From assembly GCF_000002985.6 (NCBI RefSeq), contig NC_003283.11, positions 18,043,501-18,107,500 on the forward strand: 64,000 nt of DNA. Reading direction: 5' to 3'. This document shows, in pieces, positions 11,946 through 24,226 of this stretch; positions within the stretch are counted from its first letter, which is position 1; every line of letters begins with the position of its first letter. Source of the stretch: Caenorhabditis elegans. Its lineage: Eukaryota; Nematoda; Chromadorea; Rhabditida; Rhabditidae. The notes below the pieces were generated by a model. The model was not told where the DNA came from, ran no database searches, and saw only the letters and a program-made list of their open reading frames with translations. The position numbers and the translations under genes were made by a program.

Positions 11946-12468
11946 CTGCAAAAAAAATTGATTTTTTATCAATCGGCTGTGCATTTTCTCAGGAAATTTT
12001 GTGGAAAAACCACGGAAAATCGATTTTTTACCCAGAAAACTTGAAAAACACCATTTTCAGAGCTTTTATAGCCAAAAAATGCCGAGAATCCGAATATTTC
12101 CAGTTAAAAACGCAAAAAAAAAATCAAAATTTAGTCGAAAAATATGGGTCTGCTAAATACATTTTGTAGTTTGTAGTCTGGCAGACCCATTTGGTAAAAA
12201 TCGTCAATTTTGCTCTAATTTTGAGCAATTTTCCAGATTTTTTGGCTGGATCACTCTCAATTATGCATTTTCTCGAAAATTTGCAGAAAAAAATCAATTT
12301 TCACATAGAAAATATGCATAAAATCACATTTTTCGCCAAAAAAACCGTCTAAAAACCCAAAAAAATACACATTTTCTGTGAGAAACGGAGTTTTGCCCTA
12401 AAAATCTGCTCATTTTCGTTTGAAAACTCAAAATTTTGTCTAACTATGATGGACATGAGTATGATCCA

Positions 12469-15400
12469 ATGCAAGCACGTAATGGAGAAGGTCTTCCGAC
12501 TGAAGGGGGTCCAGCTGCTGGAGCTTCAGCGAAGACTCCGTCGAGAATGCCGGCTAGAAGTGTTCCGCAGTACGGTTTTTTTTGGAAATCTCGTTATTCA
12601 ATTTTTCTATATACCAGGGGTGATGAACAGCAAACGATTATTTATTCCGGCAAATTTTCAGAATTGCCGGAATTTAAATTTCCGATAAATCGGCGAATTG
12701 CCGGTTTGCCGAATGTTTGCCCAATCCGCCGAAAACTTTCAATTCCGGCAAATTTCAGATTTTCCGATTTGCCGGAATTTTTCTATTCCGGCAAGTTGCC
12801 GATTTTCCGCTTTGCCGGAACTTTCCAATTCCGGCAAATTGCCGATTTTTCGATATGCCGGAAATTTTCAATTCCGGCAAATTGCCGATTTGCCGGAATG
12901 TTTCTATTCCGGCAAGTTGCCGATTTTCGGAAAATTTTCATTTTTGGCGATTTGCTGGAAATTTTCAATTCTGGCAAATTGCCGGTTTGCCGAATTTGCA
13001 CGAAATTTTCATTTTCGGCAAATTGTAGGCTTGCCTAATTTTCCGGAAAAATTTAAATTTCGGCAAAAAGCCGATTTGCCGGAATATATGAATTTCGGCG
13101 AACTGCTGATTTGACGAAAATTATCAATTTTGGCAATTTGCCGGAAATTTTCATTTTTGGCAAATTTCAGGTTTTCCGATTTGCCGGACAGTTTCAAATT
13201 CGGCAAATTGCGGATCTACCTGAAATACTCCATTCAGGTTTGCCTAATTTGCCGGAAAAAAAATTAAGTTCCGGTTTGCCGTTTTGCCGGAAATATTCAG
13301 TTCCCGCAAGTTGCTGATTTGGTGGAAATTGTCGTCTTCGGCAAATTTCCGGTTTCCCCATTTGCCGGAAATGTTAATTTTTGCCAAATTGCCGATTTGC
13401 CGGAATATATAAATTCCGGCGAATTGCTGATTTGATGGGAATTATCAATTTTGGCAATTTGCCGGAAATGTTCATTTTTGGAAAATTGCCCATTTACCGG
13501 AAATTTTCATTTTTGGAAAATTTCAGGTTTGCCCAATTGCGGGAAATTATCGATTCCGGCAAATTGCATGTTTGCCCAATTTGCCGAAAACTTTCAATTC
13601 CGGCAAATTGCCGATTTTTCGATTCCGGCACATTTCAGATTTTCCAATATGCCGGATATTTGCAATTCCGGCAATATGCCGATTTTCCGCTTTGCCGGAA
13701 CTTTCCAATACCGGCAAATTGCCGATTTTCCGATATGCCGGAAATTTTCAATTCCGGCAAATTGCCGATTTGCCGGAATTTTTCTATTCCGGCAAGTTGC
13801 CGATTTTCGGAAAATTTTCATTTTTGGCGATTTGCCGGAAATTTTCAATTCCGGCCAGTTGCCGATTTGCCAGAAATTATAAATTCCGGCCAGTTGCCGA
13901 TTTGCCAGAAATTATGAATTCCGGCAAATTTCCATTTTGCCGGAAATTTTCAATTCCGGCAAATGCAGGTTTGCCTAATTTGCCGGAAATTTTCAATTCC
14001 GGCCAGTTGCCGATTTGCCAGAAATTATGAATTCCGGCAAATTTCCATTTTGCCGGAAATTTTCTATTCCGGCAAATTTCCATTTTGCCGGAAATTTTCA
14101 ATTCCGGCAAATGCAGGTTTGCCTAATTTGCCGGAAAATGTTCCATTCCGGCAATCTGCCGATTTTTGGCGATTTGCCGGAAATTTTCTGCAAATCGCAT
14201 GATGATTGCCTAATTTGCCGGAATAATTCAATTCCGGCAAAATGCCAAATGCTTGCCACCCACCTCTCTGTTTCATACTAGTTTATTTCGAAAAAAAAAT
14301 TTTTTTCTGAAATAAAAAAAAATACACTAAATTTTTTGAAAATTGAAATTTTTAATTAAAAAAAACTTTTTTTTTTTCAGAAAACCAGTGACCACAATGA
14401 GAACTCCAGCCGCCACCCCGGCTGCTCCACCAACCCGTCCAACTCCATCCCGTTCTTCAGCTGCTCCGAGAGCAACAGCTCCAACTCCAACAGCAGCACC
14501 TCCAAAAACTTGTGCACCGCCCGTTCGTTCTGCATCAACCGTAGCAGCGGCTGCTGCTGCTGCACCACCGGGAGTCGATATGGCGACATTTAATAAATTA
14601 AAAGAAGAACTGGAAGAAGTTACACGTCAGCTGACAGAATCTGACAATGTTATTGCAAGTCTGGAAAAAGAAAGAGACTTTTATTTTAGTAAACTTCGAA
14701 CGATTGAAGTTATTTGTCAGGATAATGAATCGATTGGAAATGTTGAAGTTAATCGAGTTTTGGAGGTAAAAATTGATGAAAATTGGGAAAAACTACCGAA
14801 AGTAGCCTGAAATTTGGATCAGGGATGTGCGGCAAATTTGCCGAATTTGCCGAATTTGCCGAATTTGCCGAGCTCGGCAAATTTCAAAAAAGTAGATTTG
14901 CCGAATTTGCCGCACACGTCAAAAATTTTACAGTACAATTTTGACTAAAACTATTGATTTTTTAGCCAAAAATTTAGTAAAATGACACAAAATTGACTTA
15001 GTTTTATGCTTAAACAGACATACTACGCGGAACTTATTCAGAAACCAGATGTGTGTTAAGAATTCAGTAGATTTGGTGCTCCAAAAAACATAAAAAATAT
15101 CAAATTTTTTCGAGTTTTGCACGGCAAATTTGCCGAATTTGCCGTTTGCCGAGCTCGGCAAATTTTGAGATTTGCCGCACACCCCTGATTTGGATTTAGA
15201 ATGTTTAGAAAAGAGCAATTTTAGAGATAAAATTCAAGAAATTTAAAAAATTCCGAAATTTTTGATAATTGCTAATTTCCAACTATATCAAAGTCAAAAA
15301 AGTGAGACTTTTTTGAAAATTTTGATTTTTTTTAATTTAGAAAATTCTCGAAAATTTGAAAAAAAATTCAAATTATTCGGAAAATTGCGTATATTTGTGT

Positions 15401-17208
15401 GAAAAATAAAAAAAAATAATTTAAAAATTCCGAAAATTTGAAGAAAGTATGTTTAAAACATTTTTTTAATTGAAAAATTCCGGAAATTTCAAAAAAAAAA
15501 TTTTGTTTGAAAACATATGAAAAACTATTTAAAGTATCAATTTTTAGATAAAATTCAAGAAATTTCAAAAATTCCGAAAATTCCAAAATTTTTGATAATT
15601 GCTCATTTCCAACAATATCAAAAATGAAAAAAAGTGAAAATTTTGTTGAAAATTTAAATTTTTTTTTTTAATTTAGAAAATTCTCGGAAAATTGCGTATA
15701 TTTGTGTGAAAAATTCCTAAAGTGAGATTTTTCGGAAATTTTCATTTTTGGCGATTTGCCTAATATGCCGGAAATTATCAATTCCGGCAAATTGCCGTTT
15801 TTCCGATTTGCCGGAAAAATTTGAAACATTTGGGAAAAAAATTGTTTTTGAAATTTTTAAAAATAATTATCTATGTAAATTAAAAAAAATATATATATAT
15901 GTATATAACTTTTTTATTTAAAAATTCCGAAAATTCGAAAAAAAAACATATGTTTGGAAATTTCAACTTTTTTATTTACAAAAAAATTTAAACTTCAAAA
16001 AAAATCTGCTTTGAAAATTTATGAAAAAATATTTAAAGTAGCATATATATTTGCAAAACATTGAAAATTTGGCTGAAAAAACTGAAAATTTAATCAATTT
16101 TGAAAATAAAAAAATGTAAATTTTGAAAATAAAAAAAACTTTCAAAATTTTTGATAATTGCTAATTTCCAACTATATCAAAAGTAAAAAAGTGAGACTTT
16201 TTTTGAAAATTTAAATTTTTTAAATTTAGAAAATTCTCGGAAATTTGAAAAAAAAGAACAATTATTCGTAAAATTGCAAATATTTGTGTGGAAAATGTGT
16301 GGAAATTAAAAAAAAATTTCATCTAAAAATTCCCAAAATTTGAAGAAAGTATGTTTGAAACATTTCATTAATTTTTTTTATAATTAAATTCCGGAAATTT
16401 CAAAAAAAAAAATTTTGTTTGAAAACATATGAAAAACTATTTAAAGTATCATCAATTTTTAGATAAAATTCAAGAAATTTCAAAAATTCCAAAATTTTTG
16501 ATAATTGCTAATTTCCAACTATATCAAAGTCAAAAAAGTGAAAATTTTGTTGAAAATTTTGAATTTTTTTTAAATTCAGAAACTTTATAAGAAAAACAAC
16601 CAAAGGTAACTTTTTAGTATATTTTTTCATTGGAAATTTTGAAGAAAATTTTTTAAAAATAAAACTTCTCGAAAATTTGAAAAAAAAATAAAATTCGAAA
16701 GTTACGTATATTTGTGTGAAAAAAACGTTTTTTATTTCAATTTAAAAAATTCCTAAAATTTTGAAAAAATATCAACCGAAAAAAAACATTTTTTTTAAAT
16801 GAAAATTCTCGGAAAGTAGCGAAAAATTCCGAAAGTGATGCATATTCACAAAAAAAATTATTTTTTATTTAATAAAAAAACGTAATTTTGAAACATTTTT
16901 TTGTTTAAAAATGTTTTTTTTTATTTACAAAAAAAATTAAAATTCCGGAAAAGTCTGAAATTGAATATTAAAAAAAAAAAGAAAACAGCAATTTATCCCT
17001 TAATTTTGAAAAATATTCAATTTCGACATTTTACTTTTTTTAAAATTAGATTTAAAATTTCTGAAAATTTGCAGAAAAAACTGAAAAAATAACTACCCCG
17101 AAAAAAAAGTTCTTAAAAACATATTTCCAGGTTCTCTACGAGACGGAAGAAGGATTCGCACCACCAGAAGACGAGGCAAATGGCGGAGCAGAAGCCGAAG
17201 AATTCTAA
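12469..17208 (+). CDS. ebp-3: 5'-truncated EB1 paralogue lacking the microtubule-binding domain
   Basis: Exons 12469-12569, 14381-14765 and 17131-17208 encode 187 residues identical to the last 187 of EBP-1. The duplication starts inside exon 3, so the calponin-homology domain that binds microtubules is absent. What remains is the Pro/Ala/Thr linker, the EB-homology coiled coil with EKERDFYF and the terminal AEEF. The first in-frame ATG after the junction is at 12469 (reading [10 protein letters not shown]); an in-frame TGA at 12421 excludes extension upstream and no splice acceptor is apparent at the joint. If translated, it could dimerise with EBP-1 and bind SxIP and CAP-Gly partners without the lattice, a dominant modifier by inference. 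It may instead be an untranscribed copy, since its 5' flank is gamma-SNAP intron sequence rather than the ebp-1 promoter. Confidence 0.85.
12640..14255. repeat. GCCGG-rich satellite in ebp-3 intron 1 (duplicate)
   Basis: Second copy of the satellite described at 4255-5870, carried by the 8,385-bp duplication. It contains the only inter-copy base change I found (12726). Confidence 0.9.
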
Positions 17209-17590
17209 ACTATTTAATATTTTCTCTATTGTTTAATTCCAGCTTTCAAGCCAAGCTTCTACCCAAACACTTCAATTTTACTCCCAAAAAAATATGCGAT
17301 TTTACAATGTTATATTTCACCGAAAACCCCCTCTGCTTATAATTATAGTTAACTTATTAATTTTCATGAACTTATTCAATAACTGCACCAAATTGGCCGC
17401 CGCTTCTTCTTTTCCACTTGAAATTTTCAGTTTTTCTTTTTTCATTCTTCCATCCCAACACCTATGACATTGTCAGTATTTTAATTGATTGGCTTTCAAT
17501 TTTTTTTCGATTTTAAAAATCATTTCCTTTTTTTCACCGAACATTTAACGCTTTTTTCTAATTGTTACGTCGTGCTTTTCTTTGTGCTAA

Positions 17591-17596
17591 AATAAA
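17591..17596 (+). terminator. Poly(A) signal of ebp-3
   Basis: AATAAA 383 bp after the stop codon, the duplicate of the ebp-1 signal at 9206-9211. Confidence 0.55.
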
Positions 17597-18534
17597 TTAT
17601 GATATTTAAAAAAGAATTTTGCTTCCTTCAAACAAAAATTTCAAAAAATGATGGGTCTGCTAAATACATTTTGTAGTTTGTAGTCTGGCATACCCACTTA
17701 GTAAAATCATCAGTTTTTGCTGTAATTTTGAACAGTTTTCCCTTAAATTTTGCATTTTCTCGGGATTTGAATGTGACAATTCATGAAAATTTACTCAAAA
17801 AATCGATTTTTCGCATAGAAAATATTGGAATTTTGGGATTTAAATTTGTAGTCGTTGATCATATTTTCAAAATGCTCCAAACAGACAAATTTTAAGTTTA
17901 GAGCAAAAATTGATTGACAAAACGATGAAAATATGCCCAACGACTCCAAATTCCAATTTTTAAAGTCTTTATCTACACTCATTTTTTCTATTTTCTTTTC
18001 TGAGCACACCATAACTGGTTAGATGCTTGGGTCTGCTAAATATTTTTGTGTAGTTTGTAGTCTGGCAAACCCACTCGGTGAAAATGGCCAATTTTGCTGT
18101 AATTTTAAGAGGTTATCCTGATTTTTGGCGGGAAAAATCTCAAAATGTGCATTTTCTCGGAGCATGTAATTGAAAATTTACTCAAAAAAATCGATTTTTC
18201 GCTTAGAAAATATTTGAATTCGGCAAAATTATGCATAAAATCACAATTTAACCCGTCTGAAAACCCGAAAATCCACATTTTTCATCGATTTTCTGTTAAA
18301 AATCTGCTTATTTTCACCTGAAAACACAAAATTTAGTCGAAAAAATGATGGGTCGGCTAAATAATTTTGTGTAGTTTGTAGTCTAGCAGACCGGAAACGA
18401 TTATTTTTCGATTTTTCTTTTTTTTTTAACCCAAAAGTTTGGGTCTGCTAAACATTGTTGTGTAGTTTGTAGTGTGGCAGGCCCAATTGCTTCAACATTG
18501 GACTGTGTCACTGGAATTTGAGATTTAGAAATAA

Positions 18535-18540
18535 TTTATT
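18535..18540 (-). terminator. Poly(A) signal of gamma-SNAP
   Basis: AATAAA on the minus strand, 123 bp downstream of the gamma-SNAP stop codon, preceding the convergent ebp-3 3' end. Confidence 0.55.
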
Positions 18541-18662
18541 GCGCGTAGTAAAACTAATCAAGTGAACATTTTGAACGGGTGAAAAAGCGAATAAATAAAA
18601 AATAAATAAATATTTAAAAAATGCGTGGGCGGTGGAATGTACAAATTATCGATTGATGATTC

Positions 18663-21600
18663 TCAACATAATCCTTCATCATCGTCATCTTCTTGTCCGT
18701 CACCGAGTCCCGCATTTCCAGACGGTGCTTTTAGAATTTTCATCACTCGGAGATACTGAAAAATTGAACGGTTTTTAGGATGATAATTCGATAAAATGAG
18801 CCAAACCTCATTGTCCATAGACCGTAGGGCTCCACATTTCAGTACATTCTGGAAACTTTCATCATCGCCAGCCTCATAGAATCCGATAAGATTCTCACAT
18901 ACACGTCCATCTTCTGATGTTTGAAAATCCGGAGATTGACTGCAAAAAATTGAATTTTCGATGGAATTGTTTAAATTTTGATTAGAAAAAAAAAATCGAT
19001 TTTTCAAAAACTTACATTTTTTTTAGAGCTACGAAATTGTTTTTTTTGTTCTGATTTTTTCGAAAAAAAAATGGTCTGCTAAACTACAATCTACAAACCA
19101 TTTAGGTCTGCTAATTATTTTCTGTAGTTTGTAGTCTGGCAGACCCACAAATGGGTCTGCCAGAGTACAAAAACTGCAAAAATACAGTTTTTAGAATTTT
19201 CCGTTTTTCTAACAAAAGTGCAAATTTACGAAAAATCAGCATTTTTGCAATAAAAAACTGGACAATTCGGCAAAAACCGGTTTAAAAAAAATATTTCCGT
19301 GTAGTTTGTAGTTTGGGTCTGCCAGACTACAAACTACAGAAAATAATTAGCAGACCTAAATGGTTTGTAGTTTGTTGTCTGGCAGACCCAAACTACAAAC
19401 TACACGGAAATATTTTTTTTAAACCGGTTTTTGCCGAATTGTCCAGTTTTTTATTGCAAAAATGCTGATTTTTCGTAAATTTGCACTTTTGTTAGAAAAA
19501 CGGAAAATTCCAAAGACCCATTTGTGGGTCTGCCAGACTACAAACTACAAACCACTTGGGTCTGCTGATTATATTTTGTAGTTTGTAGTCTGGCAGACCC
19601 AAATCAGTTTGGGTCTGCCAGACTACAAACTACACAACAGCTTCGAAAAATCGAGTTTCGTCGTATTTTTCGACTTCTTCCGCATAAATTTCAATTTTTA
19701 ATAAAATTTTTCGCGTGTCTTCGTACCAAATAACCCATCCATAATCTTTGAGAGCCGCCACTGAATCTTCCAGAGCCAAATTCACTATAACAAGACCGAT
19801 TCCGAGTTGGCCAATACGTGGATATTCCTGAAAATCGGAAAAATTTAAAAAAAATCTTTGTCAAAATTTAGAAAATTCAAAATTCTTGTAGTTTGTAGTC
19901 TAGCAGACCAATTTTTTAAATAAAGTTGAAAAATTCAAATTTTCGTAAAAATACACGGAAAAATCAGAAATTGATTGTTTTTTTTGTAGTTTGTAGTCTA
20001 AAAAATAGCACGTCCCACTATAAACTACAAAAGTTCAATTTTTAAAAAAGTGAAAAACAAAAAAAAATCAAAAATTTGCAATTTTTCAGAACATCCAAAA
20101 AAATTAAAAAATTTTGTTTTTTTTTTCGTTTTTTCTATAGAATTTTCGTGTAGTTTGTAGTCTATCAGTACCCGAATTTCGGCGAATTTCTCAATTTCCT
20201 CCCGAATCGATCCGAGTGCTCCTTTATAATCAGTCAATTGTAGTGATAATTTTGTGATTTGTTTCAAGAAATTGCTCGCCATTTTTGCACGATCCGATTG
20301 TTGGACCAAAGCCAATCCACGTTGGTAAATCTGCAAAAAAAATTGATTTTTTATCAATCGGCTGTGCATTTTCTCAGGAAATTTTGTGGAAAAACCACGG
20401 AAAATCGATTTTTTACCCAGAAAACTTGAAAAACACCATTTTCAGAGCTTTTATAGCCAAAAAATGCCGAGAATCCGAATATTTCCAGTTAAAAACGCAA
20501 AAAAAAAATCAAAATTTAGTCGAAAAATATGGGTCTGCTAAATACATTTTGTAGTTTGTAGTCTGGCAGACCCATTTGGTAAAAATCGTCAATTTTGCTC
20601 TAATTTTGAGCAATTTTCCAGATTTTTTGGCTGGATCACTCTCAATTATGCATTTTCTCGAAAATTTGCAGAAAAAAATCAATTTTCACATAGAAAATAT
20701 GCATAAAATCACATTTTTCGCCAAAAAAACCGTCTAAAAACCCAAAAAAATACACATTTTCTGTGAGAAACGGAGTTTTGCCCTAAAAATCTGCTCATTT
20801 TCGTTTGAAAACTCAAAATTTTGTCGAAAAATGATGGGTCTGCTAAATACATTTTGTAGTTTGTAGTCTAGCAGACCCAAAAAATCGATTTTCGTCAATT
20901 TCCCGTCGATTTTCTTCTAGTTTTCGAGTTTTTAGATAGAATTTTCTGAATTTTCCATGATTTTAAATGCTTTTTCGTCGAAAAATGTGGATTTTCTCAG
21001 AAATTTTGTGGAAAAACCACGGAAAATCGATTTTTTACCCAGAAAACTTCGAAAAAAAAAAGCTAAAAATCATAATTTTCAGAGTTTTTCTCGCCGAAAT
21101 ATGCCAAAAATCCGAATATTTCCAGTTAAAAACGCAAAAAAAAAATCAAAATTTGGTCGAAAAATATGGGTCTGCTAAATACATTTTGTAGTTTGTAGTC
21201 CAGCAGACCCATTTGGTAAAAATCGCCAATTTTACTGTAATTTTGAGCAATTTTCCAGATTTTTTTTGTGGGAAAAATGTCGAAATTTGCATTTTCTCGG
21301 AAATTGAACGGAAATTGACTCAAAAAGTCAATTTTTAAAGAGAAGATATTGGAATTTAGTGAAATTATGCATAAAATCAAAATTTTACAGTCAGAAAATC
21401 CAAAAATCCAGTTTTTCATTGATTTTCTCTTAAAAATCTGCTTATTTTCGTTTGAAAACTCAAAATTTTGTCGAAAAATATGGGTCTGCTAAATACTTTT
21501 TGTAGTTTGTAGTCTGGCAGACCAAAAATCGATTTTCTCCTAGTTTTTGAGGTTTGTAGGTCGAATTTTCTGAATTTTCCAAAAATTCAAACGTACCTGA

Positions 21601-22805
21601 AGTGCTTCCTTAGGATTATCATTTTTCAGAACATCTGCAGCTTTTTCGACAGTCATCGCCGCCGTATCGAGACTTCCACTCTCCGCATAACCATTAATTG
21701 CTTTTTCGAATAAAACGACGGCTTCTGAAAATTCTTTGATGTCACGAAGCAACATTGCGGCTCCTTCGCGGGCTCTGAAATTGAAATTTGAAAAAAAAAA
21801 ATTTGGAAAAGTTTTTTTTTAATTTCGAAAAAAAAATTTTATTTCGAAAAAATGTTGAATTTTTTGCATTTCTCAAAATTTCACTAATTTCTTCCAATTT
21901 TCACATACTTTGCAGCGTGGAATAAATTTCGATTCTGTTCATAATATTCGGCGGCTTTCAGTAGAGAACCGGCTGCTTTTTTCGGGTCCTGAGCGTTTCT
22001 GAAAATAATTTTTTATACAAAAATTGCAATAAATAACTAATTATTACTAATAAACTAATAAAACATGCAAAAACCAAAAAAAAACTTTAAAAAACTCGAT
22101 TTTTAACGCAATTTGAACTTTGGGTCTGCCAGACTACAAACTACGAAAAATATTTAGCAGGCCATTTTTTATATATTTTTTTGAGCTTTTTTGTTTTATT
22201 TTAGATCATTACTCTTATAATTCTCTGAAAAATCTCAGAATTCCCCAAAAATAGTAAAATTGGTCTGCTAGTGATTTTTGTAGTTTTTAGTAGCAGAATT
22301 AAATTTTGGGTCTGCTGTCGACTACAAACTACAAAAATCACTAGCAGACCATTTTTTCAATTTTCTTGCATTTACTAGTCTTTTTCCCGGTATAGTAGAA
22401 TATAACATCCTACAAATATCAGACATCCCCAAAAAACTGCTAAAGTGGTCTGCTAGCGATTATTGTAGTTTGTAGTCAAGCAGACCCAAAGTTCAATTTT
22501 TATGAAAAATCGATTTTTTTTTTTCAAATTTTTTTTCGTTTCCGATTCTATTTTGTTTTCAAAAATTCCATATTCAAGTATTAAAATTAATTTTCAAAAA
22601 GTTATATTTTGAGGTCAAAAATCGATTTTTTCAAATTTTTTAATTTTCCCAACAAGTACCTATAACAAACAGAAGCCCTCTCCATCGCCGAAGCGGCTCC
22701 ATCAAAATCAGGCTTAAATTTGAGCTTAATCATTGAAGTCTTCATACAATCTTCAGCTTTACGCTCACATTCAGCGGCCTCCTTCAGACGAGCTGTATTT
22801 GACAT
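18663..22805 (-). CDS. Gamma-SNAP (NSF attachment protein gamma), complete
   Basis: Seven exons on the minus strand: 22660-22805, 21909-21998, 21597-21774, 20172-20330, 19727-19827, 18807-18939, 18663-18755; 900 nt, 299 residues, all junctions in phase. The protein aligns along its length with human NAPG (312 residues): LFHAAKAREGAAMLLR matches the TPR-like helical hairpins, the GSLDTAAMTVEKAA segment matches the most conserved stretch, and it ends DDDDEGLC like the vertebrate acidic -GLC tail. Gamma-SNAP is a helical solenoid adaptor that recruits the NSF ATPase to SNARE complexes on membranes. The start codon follows TTTTCAGAA, a likely trans-splice acceptor. Exons 4-7 are inside the duplicated unit and exist twice; exons 1-3 are unique, so this is the only complete copy. 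It is convergent with ebp-3. Confidence 0.93.
19194..19510. repeat. Intronic palindrome in gamma-SNAP intron 5
   Basis: Duplicate of the hairpin at 10809-11125, between gamma-SNAP exons 5 and 6; centre composed of the 40-bp repeat family. Confidence 0.75.
20815..21355. repeat. Intronic segment shared with the NOVA gene (~540 bp)
   Basis: Nearly identical in direct orientation to 27642-28187. It includes two members of the 40-bp palindromic family and the stretch between them. Differences are few (for example TTTTTCGTCG versus TTTTTCGCCG). It starts almost exactly at the outer breakpoint of the 8.4-kb duplication (20824). Confidence 0.8.
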
Positions 22806-23390
22806 TTCTGAAAATTCAGAGGCATTTTTAATTGATGGGGATGAGGAGATAAAAGTAGAGGAGAAAATACGAATAATCAATAGGAATTGGAAAATTCAAT
22901 TTTCGGGTGCCAGCATATGAAGCGTATCCATTGGGAGAGTAAGACAATTATGAATTGCAATTGAAAAAATGAGTGTAAATGATAATTCTGATGATGATCG
23001 ACTATTCCAAAAATATATATATAGCCAAAAATAAATTCAAGTCACGAGGGAGAAGAGCGGGACTGGGAAATTCAATTTCCGGTGCCAGAAAGTGATCCAA
23101 TAATCGGTAAGGTTCATTTATCCACATTTTCCAAGTTAATTCGATTTTTCAACTTACTCACATGCTTGACGCTTGTTAATATATCACCTATTACTATTCA
23201 ATTTTCAGTGTACCTTGCTTCAGGTAGAGAGATTGAAAAAACCTTTGCTACATCCATGTAATGCCTTACTATTATTAACAGCTGACCTAGAATACCTAGA
23301 GTAATATGAAAACGGACCAATTTTGAATCGCTCCATAATAACTCATTTGTGTAAAATTTGGGTTCACATTGTTTTAAAAAGGACACTTGT

Positions 23391-24011
23391 TGTTGACCGC
23401 CCAGTATAGTGGGTTGGGGATCCACCACTGGGGTCAAGCCGGAAAGAAGTCTAAGAGAGAACTAGCGGTTGCGGAGTGCCATGCAAGAACGAGAGATAAG
23501 CGGTGTGAACGATATAACACGAGAAGTTACCATGAAACCCCTTTTATTAGCTCGAAAGAATATAGAAAGAAGGGGAACTGTCGATAAGGGAATAGTTTAA
23601 CGTGTCATTAGCGGATGTTAGCGTCTTCCGTATAGGAAGATCGCTATACAAGTCACTAAAGCGGGTGATAAACTATTAAGGGAATAAATAAAGATAAATA
23701 ATTATAAAAGAAGAACGTTCCGCAGGAGCGGTGACGAGACGACTGCAGGGAGTTGAGGAGTAAACTAATTTAGGCCAGCGAATTAGGATGAGCAAGGAGG
23801 GCGCGCGGTGAGACCCGCGGCGCACACTCGCTGCGAGACCATTGAGCTTGGCGGGAGATTCAAATGAGGGCGCGCATTAGATTAGAGAAAGGGGGAGATA
23901 GAGCGACTGGAAGGAGCGGTTTATAGGTTTTCTGGTACGGCGAACACGATGGGAGTATTCGCGAGTGTCTCAGAGTACCAGATAATTGGGAGATGGGTCC
24001 ATCTCACAACA
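23391..24011. mobile_element. Solo LTR of a second retrotransposon family (621 bp)
   Basis: Begins TGTTGACCGCC and ends CATCTCACAACA (TGTTG/CAACA inverted ends), with a perfect 5-bp target-site duplication CTTGT at 23386-23390 and 24012-24016. It is clearly more G+C-rich than its flanks and contains a TATAAAAG box near 23702. Short motifs (AATTTAGGCCA, GCGAGACCA) resemble the LTR at 2632, suggesting distant kinship. No coding interior remains. Confidence 0.8.
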
Positions 24012-24025
24012 CTTGTAATTGTTAT

Positions 24026-24105
24026 GGGGTTATTCAAGTAGTGTCGGGAAAAATTTTTTTAAAAATTACGTCACAACTGTATTAAAATACATGTTTTAAT
24101 GTATT
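24026..24105. mobile_element. Partial MITE (GGGGTTATTCAAGTAGTGTC end)
   Basis: Left-end fragment of the same element as 24110-24226, sharing GGGGTTATTC and ATTACGTCACAACTGTAT, then diverging. Confidence 0.6.
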
Positions 24106-24109
24106 TTAT

Positions 24110-24226
24110 GGGGTTATTCGAGTAGTGTCGGAAAATTAAAAAGTGTAGAAAAATTACGTCACAACTGTATTCAAGTATATAAAAACATGTATTTAAATAC
24201 ATTTTTCTACATTACTTGAATAACCC
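24110..24226. mobile_element. Complete ~117-bp MITE
   Basis: Ends GGGGTTATTC and GAATAACCCC are inverted repeats. It contains ATTACGTCACAACTGTAT and a run of ATTTAAATAC. It is the intact reference for the partial and split copies next to it. Confidence 0.75.

Larger units (their letters stand above)
4055..12439 (+). repeat. Tandem segmental duplication, copy 1 (8,385 bp)
   Basis: Every feature from the middle of ebp-1 exon 3 to an intron of gamma-SNAP recurs exactly 8,385 bp downstream. The start breakpoint lies in the codons for ANYDGHEY of ebp-1. The end breakpoint lies after CTCAAAATTTTGTC. Only a single C is shared at the junction, so the event looks like end-joining or replication slippage with essentially no homology rather than recombination between repeats. 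Confidence 0.97.
12440..20824 (+). repeat. Tandem segmental duplication, copy 2 (8,385 bp)
   Basis: Head-to-tail second copy. The one difference I noticed is T at 4341 versus C at 12726, inside the intronic satellite. This near identity implies a very recent duplication or ongoing gene conversion. The new joint at 12439/12440 fuses a gamma-SNAP intron (reverse strand) to the middle of ebp-1 exon 3; the far end at 20824/20825 is the original sequence. Confidence 0.97.
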
